Origin: Peribacillus muralis
GTDB lineage: Bacteria; Bacillota; Bacilli; Bacillales; DSM-1321
Direction of reading: 5' to 3'
DNA length: 64,000 nt
Assembly (NCBI RefSeq): GCF_001645685.2
Contig: NZ_CP017080.1
Span: forward strand, 2,346,001 to 2,410,000
Shown here: positions 26,448-34,758 of the stretch, one piece after another
Layout of the letters: each line of letters starts with the position of its first letter
Numbering within the stretch: position 1 is the first letter of the stretch
The notes under the pieces: generated by a model
Databases searched by the model: none
Seen by the model: only the letters and a program-made list of their open reading frames with translations
What the model was told of the DNA's origin: nothing
Position numbers and translations under genes: made by a program

Positions 26448-27452
26448 TTATGATGGTCGATTTTCCAGTAGCATCTGTATTCTTTCATAAAGGCCCGGGG
26501 TCCAAGAAGGAAACTTATCATACACATCCTGCACTTTCTCTTTAAAAGGTTCAATGTCAACTTCATGTACTTCCACTCCCTGTTTTTCGAATTCCGCCAA
26601 CACTTTTTTATCATCTTCTTCCAAAACGTCCCTTGCGTATTCCCCTGCCTCATCACCTGTTTCCTTGAGCATTTGAACAACTTCATTTGGAAGTGAGTCC
26701 ATAAAATTTGTCCCTGATATCCAAGCAGTAATAAATTTCTGATGCCCTGTTAAAGAAAGATGCTTTGATACTTCGTGCGCCTTTACTCCTTCTAGTACGG
26801 GAATCGGGTTTTCTGCACCATCAATTAATCCTTGTTGCAACGAAGTATATAAATCGCCTAATGGGGTAGGAGTTGCTGCAGCACCTAAAGCCTTAAATGT
26901 CGCAATAGACATTGGATTATTAGGTACTCTAATCTTCCTGCCTTTTAAATCTTCTGGTAAGGATACCTTTTGATTACTTAAAAGATGCCTTTCACCATAT
27001 ACTGTGTTTGTTGATACGATACTAATTTCTTTCTCATGTAAATCACTTTTTATTTCATCAAACCAGTCTGTTGTAGTTAAGTATAATAATTCATCAAAAC
27101 TCTCAACTAAATAAGGCGCATTCATAATTCCTGTATCTGGAACGTAGTCCATCAAAAAGTCATAACCAACCATTGTAATCACATTGCTCCCCATTGTTGC
27201 CTGTTCAAGCACATCCTTTTCGGAGCCCAATTGGGAACTCGGGAAAAGTCTTAGTTCAATTGCCCCATCGCTTCGTTCCTCTACTAATTCCTTCCATTTT
27301 ACTGCGAGTTTATCAATAGGCTCCCCAGGTTGATTTCCATGTGCAATATTAATCACCAACTTCTCCTCAGATTCATCTGATGCAGTTGATGAACATGCAG
27401 TCATAGCAGCAATAAAGAACATTGAAACAGTAGCTAACATCAACTTTGTCAT
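26448..27452 (-). CDS. dctP: TRAP transporter substrate-binding lipoprotein (DctP)
   Basis: A 334-residue exported protein. The signal MTKLMLATVSMFFIAAMTAC ends in a lipobox (AMTAC) with Cys20 as the lipidation site. DctP marks: INIAHGNQPGEPIDKLAVKW, FPSSQLGSEKDVLEQATMGS, GRKIRVPNNPMSIATFKALG (the conserved Arg that holds the substrate carboxylate), GLIDGAENP and ISGTNFMDSLP. It delivers a carboxylate, here probably a sugar acid, to DctQM. Confidence 0.92.
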   Translation of the reverse strand: MTKLMLATVSMFFIAAMTACSSTASDESEEKLVINIAHGNQPGEPIDKLAVKWKELVEERSDGAIELRLFPSSQLGSEKDVLEQATMGSNVITMVGYDFLMDYVPDTGIMNAPYLVESFDELLYLTTTDWFDEIKSDLHEKEISIVSTNTVYGERHLLSNQKVSLPEDLKGRKIRVPNNPMSIATFKALGAAATPTPLGDLYTSLQQGLIDGAENPIPVLEGVKAHEVSKHLSLTGHQKFITAWISGTNFMDSLPNEVVQMLKETGDEAGEYARDVLEEDDKKVLAEFEKQGVEVHEVDIEPFKEKVQDVYDKFPSWTPGLYERIQMLLENRPS

Positions 27453-27537
27453 TAGATTGATTCAAGCCCCCTCTTCCTCCAAATTTATTTCAGCAATGGA
27501 TGTAAACTTGCTTCGGTATTTTACTTATTATTCTGAA

Positions 27538-28719
27538 TTAAAAAGTCGGACCTATTCTCCATATCCCAAAGTCGTGTTGCTTTAGTATTTCAGCCTTCGT
27601 CAACTTGCCTGAGCTTACTAAACCAATCTCATGTAAAATTCTTTTCCCGACCTCTTCAACCGTCTCTTTTCCTTCTATTATCGTCCCCGCATTCAAGTCC
27701 ATATTATCGCCCATCTTCTCGAACATAGAGGTATTTGTAGAGATCTTTATAACGGGGGCTATCGGCGACCCTGTTGGAGTGCCTCTTCCTGTCGTGAACA
27801 ATACGACTTGGGCCCCGCCTGCAACCATTCCCGTTAGCTGCTCTATATCATGGCCTGGCGTATCCATCCACACTAAGCCTTTCACTTTCGGCTCTTCTGC
27901 ATAATCAATCAATTCATTTAAAATGCTTTTCCCCGATTTATTTGCTGCTCCCAAAGACTTTTCTTCTAATGAACTTAACCCACCCGCAATATTACCGGGA
28001 CTCGGGTTACCTGTTCTAATGTCGACCCCCATTTTAATCGAACGGTTTTCCATAGCATGAATGACTTCATATACCCGTTTGGCGACCTGATCATTTGCCG
28101 CTCTTTTTGCAAGTAAATGTTCCGCTCCAATTAATTCTGTTGTTTCAGCTAAAATTGAAGTTCCACCTAATTCAACGATCATATCGCTAACTGAGCCAAC
28201 AGCAGGATTAGCTGATAAGCCTGAGCAAGCATCCGACCCCCCACATTCTGTACCAATAATTAACTCGCTAAAATTGCACCACTCTTTCATTTGAGTAGAT
28301 GCTTCTTGAACTAATTTTGCTGCAGCTTTAGCACCTTCAGCAATGGTCGACAATGTTCCTCCATGATCTTGAATAGAAATACTCTCCACAGGTTTTCCGC
28401 ATTTAGCAATCTCCGTAGCTACGCTTCTAGCTTGGTGAGTTTCACATCCTAGCCCTAAAACTATTACACCATAGACATTTGGATTTTTTCCTAATCCTAC
28501 ATAGGTTCGGAAGGTTTGTTCATAATCCACACCAACCTGTGCACAACCATGCTGATGAATGAAAGTAACCGTTCCCTGGACAAGTTCTGTTATACGCTGG
28601 GCTGTTTGGGTTGCACAAGTAATCGTTGGCAAGATTAATACATGATTACGAACACCTACTTTACCATCAGGACGGCGATAACCTAAAAATTCCCCTTCAT
28701 TATTTTTCAACTTTGTCAC
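27538..28719 (-). CDS. UxaA-family dehydratase, large (catalytic) subunit
   Basis: A 393-residue protein equal to the C-terminal catalytic part of UxaA (altronate dehydratase) and GarD (galactarate dehydratase). Marks: GYRRPDGKVGVRNHVLILPT, HQHGCAQVGVD, VLGLGCETHQARSVA, IIGTECGGSDACSGLSANPA, PTGSPIAPVIKISTN and GTIIEGKETVEEVG. The conserved His/Cys positions bind Fe2+ or another divalent ion in the family. Its first 20 bases overlap the upstream SAF-domain gene. The same split arrangement occurs in (R)-sulfolactate sulfo-lyase SuyAB, but the neighbouring KdaD and dioxovalerate dehydrogenase point to a sugar acid. Confidence 0.88.
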   Translation of the reverse strand: MTKLKNNEGEFLGYRRPDGKVGVRNHVLILPTITCATQTAQRITELVQGTVTFIHQHGCAQVGVDYEQTFRTYVGLGKNPNVYGVIVLGLGCETHQARSVATEIAKCGKPVESISIQDHGGTLSTIAEGAKAAAKLVQEASTQMKEWCNFSELIIGTECGGSDACSGLSANPAVGSVSDMIVELGGTSILAETTELIGAEHLLAKRAANDQVAKRVYEVIHAMENRSIKMGVDIRTGNPSPGNIAGGLSSLEEKSLGAANKSGKSILNELIDYAEEPKVKGLVWMDTPGHDIEQLTGMVAGGAQVVLFTTGRGTPTGSPIAPVIKISTNTSMFEKMGDNMDLNAGTIIEGKETVEEVGKRILHEIGLVSSGKLTKAEILKQHDFGIWRIGPTF

Positions 28720-29008
28720 CTCTTCCTCTTATACCTTCAAGATTGTGAACATGAACATGCTCTCCTTCTTCAATATCCTTCGTTGCCTTACCAATTATTT
28801 CTCCGTACTTTAGTATCTCATCACCTTTTTTAATTGGACGTACTGCAAATTTATGACCAAATAATATTTGCTCCTTTAATGTAATTCTTAATGACAGATC
28901 GTTGGGAACATTCACAATCACATTACTTTTTGGAGGGACATCCTGCAGAGTAACCGCAACGTTATCAATGGATTTCATCATTAAAGTTCGAAAGGTTTGT
29001 TCAATCAA
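28700..29008 (-). CDS. UxaA-family dehydratase, small SAF-domain subunit
   Basis: A 102-residue SAF-domain protein matching the N-terminal domain of UxaA/GarD, here on a separate gene. Marks: AVRPIKKGDEILKYGEIIGK and VHVHNLEGIRGRGD. The start is a TTG with AAAGGA upstream; internal ATGs at 28981 and 28978 are alternatives. It is the first gene of the operon and overlaps the large subunit by 20 nt, so the two chains are probably made in equal amounts. Confidence 0.85.
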   Translation of the reverse strand: MIEQTFRTLMMKSIDNVAVTLQDVPPKSNVIVNVPNDLSLRITLKEQILFGHKFAVRPIKKGDEILKYGEIIGKATKDIEEGEHVHVHNLEGIRGRGDKVEK

Positions 29009-29073
29009 AATGATATTTCCTTTCTTTTTTCATATTTTATAAATCCTAATAGAATAATTAATAATTGGTGGGG

Positions 29074-29084
29074 TGGTAGTACCA
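29074..29084. promoter_or_regulatory. palindromic operator O1 for the GntR regulator
   Basis: TGGTAGTACCA is a perfect odd-length palindrome and matches the TGGTnnnACCA form bound by FadR-subfamily GntR proteins such as UxuR/ExuR and FadR. It lies 66 nt upstream of the first operon gene. Confidence 0.75.
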
Positions 29085-29151
29085 GGAAAATGTTTAAATA
29101 GCCTCAAAACCTCCTTTTCCTATAACATCTTAAAAACATGTTTCTAACTAA

Positions 29152-29166
29152 ATTAAACGCTTTCAT
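29152..29166. promoter_or_regulatory. cre-like site (CcpA)
   Basis: On the minus strand ATGAAAGCGTTTAAT matches the cre consensus WTGNAANCGNWNNCW with one mismatch. It lies between the two GntR operators. Confidence 0.5.
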
Positions 29167-29188
29167 TTTCAGTATCATAAAAAAGGCG

Positions 29189-29199
29189 TGGTAGTACCA
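29189..29199. promoter_or_regulatory. palindromic operator O2 for the GntR regulator
   Basis: A second exact copy of TGGTAGTACCA, 115 bp from O1 (about 11 helical turns). It lies just upstream of a possible promoter for the regulator gene (TTGAAA 29207, TAGAAT 29231, 18-bp spacer). Confidence 0.75.
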
Positions 29200-29421
29200 G
29201 ATACAATTGAAATTTTACCATGAGGTTAATTAGAATTCAATATATTTATAATTTTCTGTAAATTACATTAATACAAACGCTAACCTTAAAAATATGTCTA
29301 TTCTTATATAGGGAGATATTTTATAGTTCATACAATGCTTCTCATATTATTTAATTTTCAAAATATTAGTGGTATATTGGTAGTCTTCAATCAAATAAGA
29401 ATTCTCTTTAAGGTGGTATTT

Positions 29422-30126
29422 ATGGTAAAGATTAATCCTATTAAAAAAACTACAGTTACGGAGCAAGTGATGGAGCAGATAGCCTCATGGATTACTTCAA
29501 ATGAGCTAAAACCAGGAGAAAAATTGCCAAACGAGCGGCTTTTAGCGGAAGAATTTGGAGTAAATAGAGGAAGGGTGAGAGAGTCATTACGAGCGCTTGC
29601 ACTAATTGGCCTCATCACAATCAAACCAGGAGAAGGAAGTTATGTAAGTGAACATGAATCACCCATTCCAGCTGAAACAATTGTATGGATGTATTACAAA
29701 GAAATTGATAACTTTGAAGATATCTTTGCAGCACGTAAATTAATTGAATCTGAAGTATTACTCGAGGCTTCTCAACATTTAACAGATAATGATATAGATA
29801 ACCTCGAAGAGATTTTACAAAACTTATATAATTTATCAGTTATAGAAAAAAATAATTATGCATTCCAAGAGCTTATAGATAAATTTGATTTACATATAGG
29901 ACTATGTAGCAACAATAAAATATACAGTAAACTTATGCAAACAATCATTCACCTTCGTCATGATTCAATGTTAAAGATCCTTAATGTGCCGGGCGCTTGG
30001 GAAAACAGCATTGAATGGCGGACTAGATTTGTCCATGCCATAAAAGACCGGAATATGGAAATGGTAAAAAAAGCGATTGATTTCAACTTTATGAGAGCAA
30101 AACTATTTTATGGTAAGGTAGATTAA
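29422..30126 (+). CDS. FadR-subfamily GntR transcriptional regulator
   Basis: A 234-residue regulator, divergent from the sugar-acid operon. The N-terminal winged helix is VTEQVMEQIASWITSNELKP, then GEKLPNERLLAEEFGVNRGR and VRESLRALALIGLI. The C-terminal FCD helical ligand domain (about 80-230) carries the acidic/His metal positions seen in the family (FAARKLIESEVLLEA; DKFDLHIGLCSNN; FVHAIKDRN). The ATG at 29422 follows AAGGTGG. Two TGGTAGTACCA palindromes in the divergent promoter region are its likely operators. The effector is probably a sugar acid or its 2-keto-3-deoxy product. Confidence 0.88.
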   Translation: MVKINPIKKTTVTEQVMEQIASWITSNELKPGEKLPNERLLAEEFGVNRGRVRESLRALALIGLITIKPGEGSYVSEHESPIPAETIVWMYYKEIDNFEDIFAARKLIESEVLLEASQHLTDNDIDNLEEILQNLYNLSVIEKNNYAFQELIDKFDLHIGLCSNNKIYSKLMQTIIHLRHDSMLKILNVPGAWENSIEWRTRFVHAIKDRNMEMVKKAIDFNFMRAKLFYGKVD

Positions 30127-30206
30127 CAGTGGAAAAGCCATGAATTTTTCAACTATAGTTTTTATGTTTCACCTTTCGTAAGAGTAGCTGTTATCTATTA
30201 TGCCAG

Positions 30207-30311
30207 TTGCATCGGCAAGAGCTCGTCATTAAACAACTGGAAAAGAGCCTAAAAGCAGATGAGCAAAAAATTTCCATTTTAATGAGAAGGAACCTGAACA
30301 AAGAACGATAA
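30207..30311 (+). other. short amphipathic frame, probable gene remnant
   Basis: A 34-codon frame from a TTG reads HRQELVIKQLEKSLKADEQK and onward to TAA, a Lys/Glu-rich helical pattern unlike random sequence. It has no ribosome binding site. It may be the tail of a lost gene. Confidence 0.25.
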
Positions 30312-30316
30312 AATGA

Positions 30317-30340
30317 GGTGCTATTATCTATAATAGCACC
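30317..30340 (-). terminator. hairpin terminator after catalase
   Basis: Perfect 10-bp stem GGTGCTATTA/TAATAGCACC with a 4-nt loop. On the minus strand it is followed by TCATTTTAT. It lies 43 nt beyond the catalase stop. Confidence 0.6.
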
Positions 30341-30383
30341 CCTTCCCTGTTCCGATTGCCATTAAGCACATTTGAATGAATGT

Positions 30384-31967
30384 TTAGTGCTTGTGCTGCA
30401 TCTCCATTTGCTGATTTATCCGTTGCGCCAGTTCCTCTGAGGCATTCTTCAAATAGCTAAGGACAATGCTACGGGTTTCATTGGCTATGCCGGCTAGATC
30501 GGCAGCAAGGTTATTTACTAGATGTTCCTGTCCTTTGGCAGAAAGAGCCTGATAATATTCACCTGCCTGGGTGTAGTCATCCTTTTTAAACAAATCAGAT
30601 CGTTCGAGGTTTCCTTGTACATATCTTCCTTCACCACTTGTTACAAGCTCAGCCGGAGACCAATTGTGTTGTTGATTGACGGGAACCGAGCGAAAATCAG
30701 GACCAATCCTCCGACGCTGCGAATCAAAATAAATATTGGCGCGTCCTTGAAGCATTTTATCGTCAGATAGTTCTGCACCTTCCAATAGATTGGTGGGTGA
30801 AAAGGCCACTTTTTCCACCTGCTCCATAAAGTTATCTGGATTTCGATTCAACACCATTCGCCCAACCGGCATCAAAGGGAATTGTTGTTCGTTCCAGACC
30901 TTGGTATCATCCAGTGGATCAAAGGGAAGGCTGGCTTCATCTTCAGGCTTCATGAGCTGCACATAAAGCCCATATTCAACCGTATTGCCCTCTGCTATCG
31001 TATCGTATAAATCCTTTCCTGCAACATCCGGGTTCTCGCTCATCCAACGGGTGGCTTCTTTGCTGTCGATATATTGCTCTCCCGATAGTGGAACCCATTG
31101 GTACTTCACATAATGGCGAATGCCCTGCGCATTTCTCCAGACGTAGGTATTGACACTGTGGCCAGGAATGTGGCGGAGGCTTTTTACCGTGCCTGCGTCT
31201 GAAAAAAGGCGGACCACGAAATGAGTGGATTCAGGGGCTCTGGCGACAAAGCTCCAAAACCGCTCCGGATCGATCAAATTGTTTTTCGGCGAGGGCAAAA
31301 AAGCCTTGATCGATTCAGGGAAGCGGACGGCATCCCGCACGGAAAACACGGGAATATGGTTGAATACCAAATCAAAAATACCCTCCTCAGTATAAAATTT
31401 TGTTGAGAATCCACGCACGTTGCGGGATGTATCCGGAGTCCCCTTCGTGCTTACGGCAAGCGAAAATCTTACCATGACGGGAACTTGCTGCCCTGGGGTT
31501 TGCAGGAAACTGAGTTTGGTATATTCGGTCATGGAATGAATCGTCTCAAAATATCCAAAAGCTCCATAGCCCTTTACGTGCACCGGTCTTTCTATGATTT
31601 TTTCATGGACGAAAGTTTCAAGTGTTTCATGCAATATACTGTCCTGCTCCAGAACCGGCCCACGTTCACCTACCGTCTGCGAATGATAGGCTGCCGGTAT
31701 ATCACCTTCCCAAGGCAAAGAAGGGCTATAGCCTTGGGAAGGACCGTCATTCATTCCCTGGATGTATGGTCTAGGGGAAGCTATTTCCTTTTTCAGTATT
31801 TTTGGTTTCGCTACTTGATCAGTGTTATCGCTTTTTAGATACTCGTCATGCTTTTGGACTTTTCGCTCTTCAGGGGGAGAGCTTTTCAATACGGTTTTGC
31901 TTTGCGGCTTGTTATTGGATAAAGGAGTTTTTCCTTCCAATTGATACCATCCGTTGTTTTCTTCCAT
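30384..31967 (-). CDS. heme catalase with N-terminal extension
   Basis: A 527-residue monofunctional catalase (2 H2O2 to O2 and water). Residues 1-95 are a hydrophilic extension with no match. The core starts at ERGPVLEQDSILHETL; the catalytic His is H130 in ERPVHVKGYGAFGYFE. The distal Asn is kept in FDLVFNHIPVFSVRD, where the usual VGNNxPVFF has its second Asn replaced by His and the second Phe by Ser. The heme-ligand Tyr lies in ANIYFDSQRRRIGPDF. The C-terminus is short and lacks the flavodoxin-like domain of large-subunit catalases. The extension recalls spore catalases of the KatX type, but this is not proven. Confidence 0.88.
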   Translation of the reverse strand: MEENNGWYQLEGKTPLSNNKPQSKTVLKSSPPEERKVQKHDEYLKSDNTDQVAKPKILKKEIASPRPYIQGMNDGPSQGYSPSLPWEGDIPAAYHSQTVGERGPVLEQDSILHETLETFVHEKIIERPVHVKGYGAFGYFETIHSMTEYTKLSFLQTPGQQVPVMVRFSLAVSTKGTPDTSRNVRGFSTKFYTEEGIFDLVFNHIPVFSVRDAVRFPESIKAFLPSPKNNLIDPERFWSFVARAPESTHFVVRLFSDAGTVKSLRHIPGHSVNTYVWRNAQGIRHYVKYQWVPLSGEQYIDSKEATRWMSENPDVAGKDLYDTIAEGNTVEYGLYVQLMKPEDEASLPFDPLDDTKVWNEQQFPLMPVGRMVLNRNPDNFMEQVEKVAFSPTNLLEGAELSDDKMLQGRANIYFDSQRRRIGPDFRSVPVNQQHNWSPAELVTSGEGRYVQGNLERSDLFKKDDYTQAGEYYQALSAKGQEHLVNNLAADLAGIANETRSIVLSYLKNASEELAQRINQQMEMQHKH

Positions 31968-32105
31968 ACTTTTACCTCCCGTGTTCGCAGGTCACTTCTC
32001 TCATTATCTATGTATGCCTCGATGGAATTATGACATTGCACTATATGGAGACAAAGGCTGCCATGCATATTGGGGAGAGTGAATGTTAGGAGGGGGATTG
32101 ACAAA

Positions 32106-32140
32106 AACAAGACCCTTGCTTAATCAACAAGGGCCTTGTT
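32106..32140 (-). terminator. terminator of the beta-glucoside PTS operon
   Basis: AACAAG-A-CCCTTG pairs with CAAGGG-C-CTTGTT, one internal mismatch, then TTTTTG on the minus strand. It lies 35 nt after the last operon gene. Confidence 0.8.
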
Positions 32141-32174
32141 TTCCATCGAACTAACAATGTGTCTTCGTCTTTGA

Positions 32175-33503
32175 TCAGGATTTCACTTCATTAAAAAATT
32201 GCGGCAGGTCATCTTTATGAGCTTCGAGCATTTCATCCAATATTTTTTTGGCAATGGTGTCCGATGGAACGAGCGGATTAATCGTCATCGCTACCAATGC
32301 TGTTTGATAATCCCCAGTCACCGCCGCTTCTGCAGCCACTCTCTCAAAAGATTTAATTTGCTGGACCAGTCCACGAACCGCTACAGGGAGGTCGCCAATT
32401 GCAATCGGTCTTGGTCCCTCCTTCGTAATCACACAATTGATTTCAATGGCTGATTCATCCGGAATGCTTGCAATGGCACCATTATTCCTTGTATTGACCG
32501 GCTGAATGTCCCGCTTATCATTATAAATCGAGTCGATGAGGCTGCACGCGGCTTCGCTGTAATACGCTCCGCCGCGCTTTTCCAATTGAGGCGGCTTTAT
32601 ATTCAGTTCCGGATCTTTGTACAATTCGAATAAGTCCTTTTCCAGTTGCTGAACGACTTCGGCCCGCGTTCCTTTTGTGGCTGAAGACTCCTTTTCCTCA
32701 GCAAGCATTTCATCTGTCTTGAAATAATAACGGTGGTATCCACATGGGATAAGGCCGATTCCTTTAATGAAATCACGATCCCAGGCAAAGCCCGCGATAT
32801 TATTCATCGTCATTTCATTTTGCGGATTTCCAAGTGCCGTTATCACTTCTTCCTTCACGCTTTTTCCGTCCAGATACACATCAAGACCGAATACCATATG
32901 ATTCAATCCGGCAAAATCGACCTGGACCCTGCTGGCATCAACATCCAGTGCCTTGGCGATGCCCATTTTCATCCCGATCGGGACGTTGCATAAGCCGACA
33001 ACCTTCTTGATGGGACTATATCTTAAGACAGCCTCGGTAACCATTCCTGCAGGATTGGTAAAGTTGACAAGCCAGGCGTCGGGACATAGCTCCTCCATAT
33101 CTTTGCAGATTTCAAGGATCACCGGTATCGTCCTAAGTCCTTTGAAAAGACCTCCTGGTCCATTCGTCTCCTGCCCGATTACATCGTATTTCAATGGGAT
33201 CCTTTCATCCTTAGCTCTTGCGTCAAGGAGGCCGACCCGGAATTGTGTCGTGACGAAATCCGCATCCTTCAATGCTTCGCGCCGGTTCAGGGTCAAATGA
33301 ATGTCAATGGGCAGACCGGCCTTTTCCACCATCCTTTTCGCAAGATTTCCTACAATGTTCAGCTTGTCCTTTCCTTTGTTTATATCAACAAGCCAGATTT
33401 CACGTACTGGAAGCTCGTCATACCGTTTGATGAAGCCTTCGATCAATTCAGGTGTATAGCTGGAACCCCCGCCAATCGTCACGATTTTTATACCATTTTT
33501 CAA
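32175..33503 (-). CDS. licH: 6-phospho-beta-glucosidase, GH4 (LicH type)
   Basis: A 442-residue NAD+/Mn2+-dependent glycosidase of family GH4. Marks: VTIGGGSSYTPELIEGF (NAD-binding loop), DADFVTTQFRVG, LVNFTNPAGMVTEA, VVGLCNVPIGMK (metal-binding Cys) and DFAGLNHMVFGLDVY (metal-binding His). It cleaves phosphorylated cellobiose or other beta-glucosides after PTS uptake through an oxidation-elimination mechanism. The start codon overlaps the stop of the IIA gene by 4 bases (ATGA). A GH1 enzyme of similar purpose lies at the head of the same operon. Confidence 0.93.
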   Translation of the reverse strand: MKNGIKIVTIGGGSSYTPELIEGFIKRYDELPVREIWLVDINKGKDKLNIVGNLAKRMVEKAGLPIDIHLTLNRREALKDADFVTTQFRVGLLDARAKDERIPLKYDVIGQETNGPGGLFKGLRTIPVILEICKDMEELCPDAWLVNFTNPAGMVTEAVLRYSPIKKVVGLCNVPIGMKMGIAKALDVDASRVQVDFAGLNHMVFGLDVYLDGKSVKEEVITALGNPQNEMTMNNIAGFAWDRDFIKGIGLIPCGYHRYYFKTDEMLAEEKESSATKGTRAEVVQQLEKDLFELYKDPELNIKPPQLEKRGGAYYSEAACSLIDSIYNDKRDIQPVNTRNNGAIASIPDESAIEINCVITKEGPRPIAIGDLPVAVRGLVQQIKSFERVAAEAAVTGDYQTALVAMTINPLVPSDTIAKKILDEMLEAHKDDLPQFFNEVKS

Positions 33504-33835
33504 AACGACACCCCACCATTTTTATTTTGTCTCATTTCACGATACATTTTAATCATTTCAGTAACTAGGTCACTTACCGTCTCTGCACTCATCATTTGAT
33601 CTTCTGCATGCATAAGCAGCAGTGAAAATTCCACTTTTTGTCCAGAGGCCTCCTGCTGGATGAGACCCGAATGGGCATGGTGGCCTTCCAGCATATAAGT
33701 CCGCGAATCTTTCAGCTTTTCCTCGGCCTCATCATACCTGCCATCCCTTGCTTCATATAAAGCCTCCATAATCAAGCTTTTTGCTGTCCCTACATTACTG
33801 ATAATCTGAAACGCTACCGCTTCCATCCCTTCCAT
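33500..33835 (-). CDS. PTS lactose/cellobiose-family EIIA
   Basis: A 111-residue helical EIIA: AVAFQIISNVGTAKSLIMEA, AHSGLIQQEA, and LLLMHAEDQMM with the phosphorylated His at about residue 76. It passes phosphate from HPr to the EIIB Cys. The ATG at 33835 has AGGAAGGA upstream and lies 41 nt inside the end of the preceding ROK gene, so the two are translationally coupled. Confidence 0.9.
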   Translation of the reverse strand: MEGMEAVAFQIISNVGTAKSLIMEALYEARDGRYDEAEEKLKDSRTYMLEGHHAHSGLIQQEASGQKVEFSLLLMHAEDQMMSAETVSDLVTEMIKMYREMRQNKNGGVSF

Positions 33836-34736
33836 GACTATTCCTTCCTTCCTGCACGTATGTTTGGTGATGGTGATACAGGGCACCGATCATGCCTGCA
33901 TCATTGTTCCATTCACATGCTTCAATGCAATCGCCCTTTATATATCCATTTAACGATGTGACCCGCCTTCTGAGCTCAGGAATCAGTTCTTCCCTTACGC
34001 TTACGGCTCCGCCAATCAAGATTTTGCTTGGATTAAAGAGGAAATACAAATTATGTATTCCGATTGCAAGACTATCATAAAATCGTTCAACTTCTAAAAG
34101 AGCGATAGAATCTCCAGCTTCATAGGCTTGGAAAATATTCAGGCCTGTCAAATCGGCTGCCTGAAGCCCCTTTCGTGCGGCATAACGCTCCCTTATGCCT
34201 GTAATGGAACCATTCCAGCTCAATGTATTCTTTAAAGCTGCTCCACTTTTGGCACCGTGGGTGATCATATAACCAAATTCACCGGCCCCAAATGAAACAC
34301 CACGGTATAATTGGTCATTAATGAAAATCGCTCCACCAACACCGGTACCCACTGTCATGCAGAGAAAGTGCTGATGATCCTTTGCTTTGCCTTTCCATTT
34401 CTCAGCAAGAGCGACACAATTCACATCATTTTCGACTGTGACTGGAAGCTTCGTCACTTCTTCCAAATAATTCTTAATATTGAAGCCATCAAAATCCTTG
34501 ATGGCTCCTCCCAATTCGATAAACCCAGTCTCATTATTTACAAACCCGGGGGCGCTGAGGGCGATCCCACCCAAGCTTGGAAAAAGGGAAACCTTAGCCA
34601 AGATAGCTTGAAGGATGGCTTCCCCGCTGTTACGAACCGTTGTGAATATCCCTTTTTCCAATATGTCCCCGGATTCCGTCAATAAGCCGTATTTTATTTC
34701 CGTTCCCCCTATGTCAAAGGCTAAGTAGTTGGACAT
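33795..34736 (-). CDS. ROK-family sugar kinase (beta-glucoside kinase-like)
   Basis: A 313-residue ROK protein. ATP-binding DIGGTEIKYGLL lies at residues 8-19; the catalytic Asp is in VENDVNCVALAEKW; the ROK signature is MTVGTGVGGAIF...GAGEFGYM. The usual zinc-binding CxCGxxGC motif after this block is missing (HGAKSGAALKNTL), and the GEFGH His is Tyr. No N-terminal winged helix is present, so it is a kinase, not a repressor. In this operon it may phosphorylate a free sugar or beta-glucoside. The ATG at 34736 follows GGGGGGAG. Confidence 0.85.
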   Translation of the reverse strand: MSNYLAFDIGGTEIKYGLLTESGDILEKGIFTTVRNSGEAILQAILAKVSLFPSLGGIALSAPGFVNNETGFIELGGAIKDFDGFNIKNYLEEVTKLPVTVENDVNCVALAEKWKGKAKDHQHFLCMTVGTGVGGAIFINDQLYRGVSFGAGEFGYMITHGAKSGAALKNTLSWNGSITGIRERYAARKGLQAADLTGLNIFQAYEAGDSIALLEVERFYDSLAIGIHNLYFLFNPSKILIGGAVSVREELIPELRRRVTSLNGYIKGDCIEACEWNNDAGMIGALYHHHQTYVQEGRNSHGRDGSGSVSDYQ

Positions 34737-34758
34737 GAGCTGCTCCCCCCGTAACTCT

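Noticed and set aside
27538..29008. Sulfolactate sulfo-lyase (SuyAB) as the identity of the split UxaA proteins
   Set aside because: The split matches SuyAB, but the neighbours (KdaD-like, dioxovalerate-type dehydrogenase, SDR) have no role in sulfolactate use and no sulfite exporter or sulfolactate dehydrogenase is present. Kept only as an alternative.
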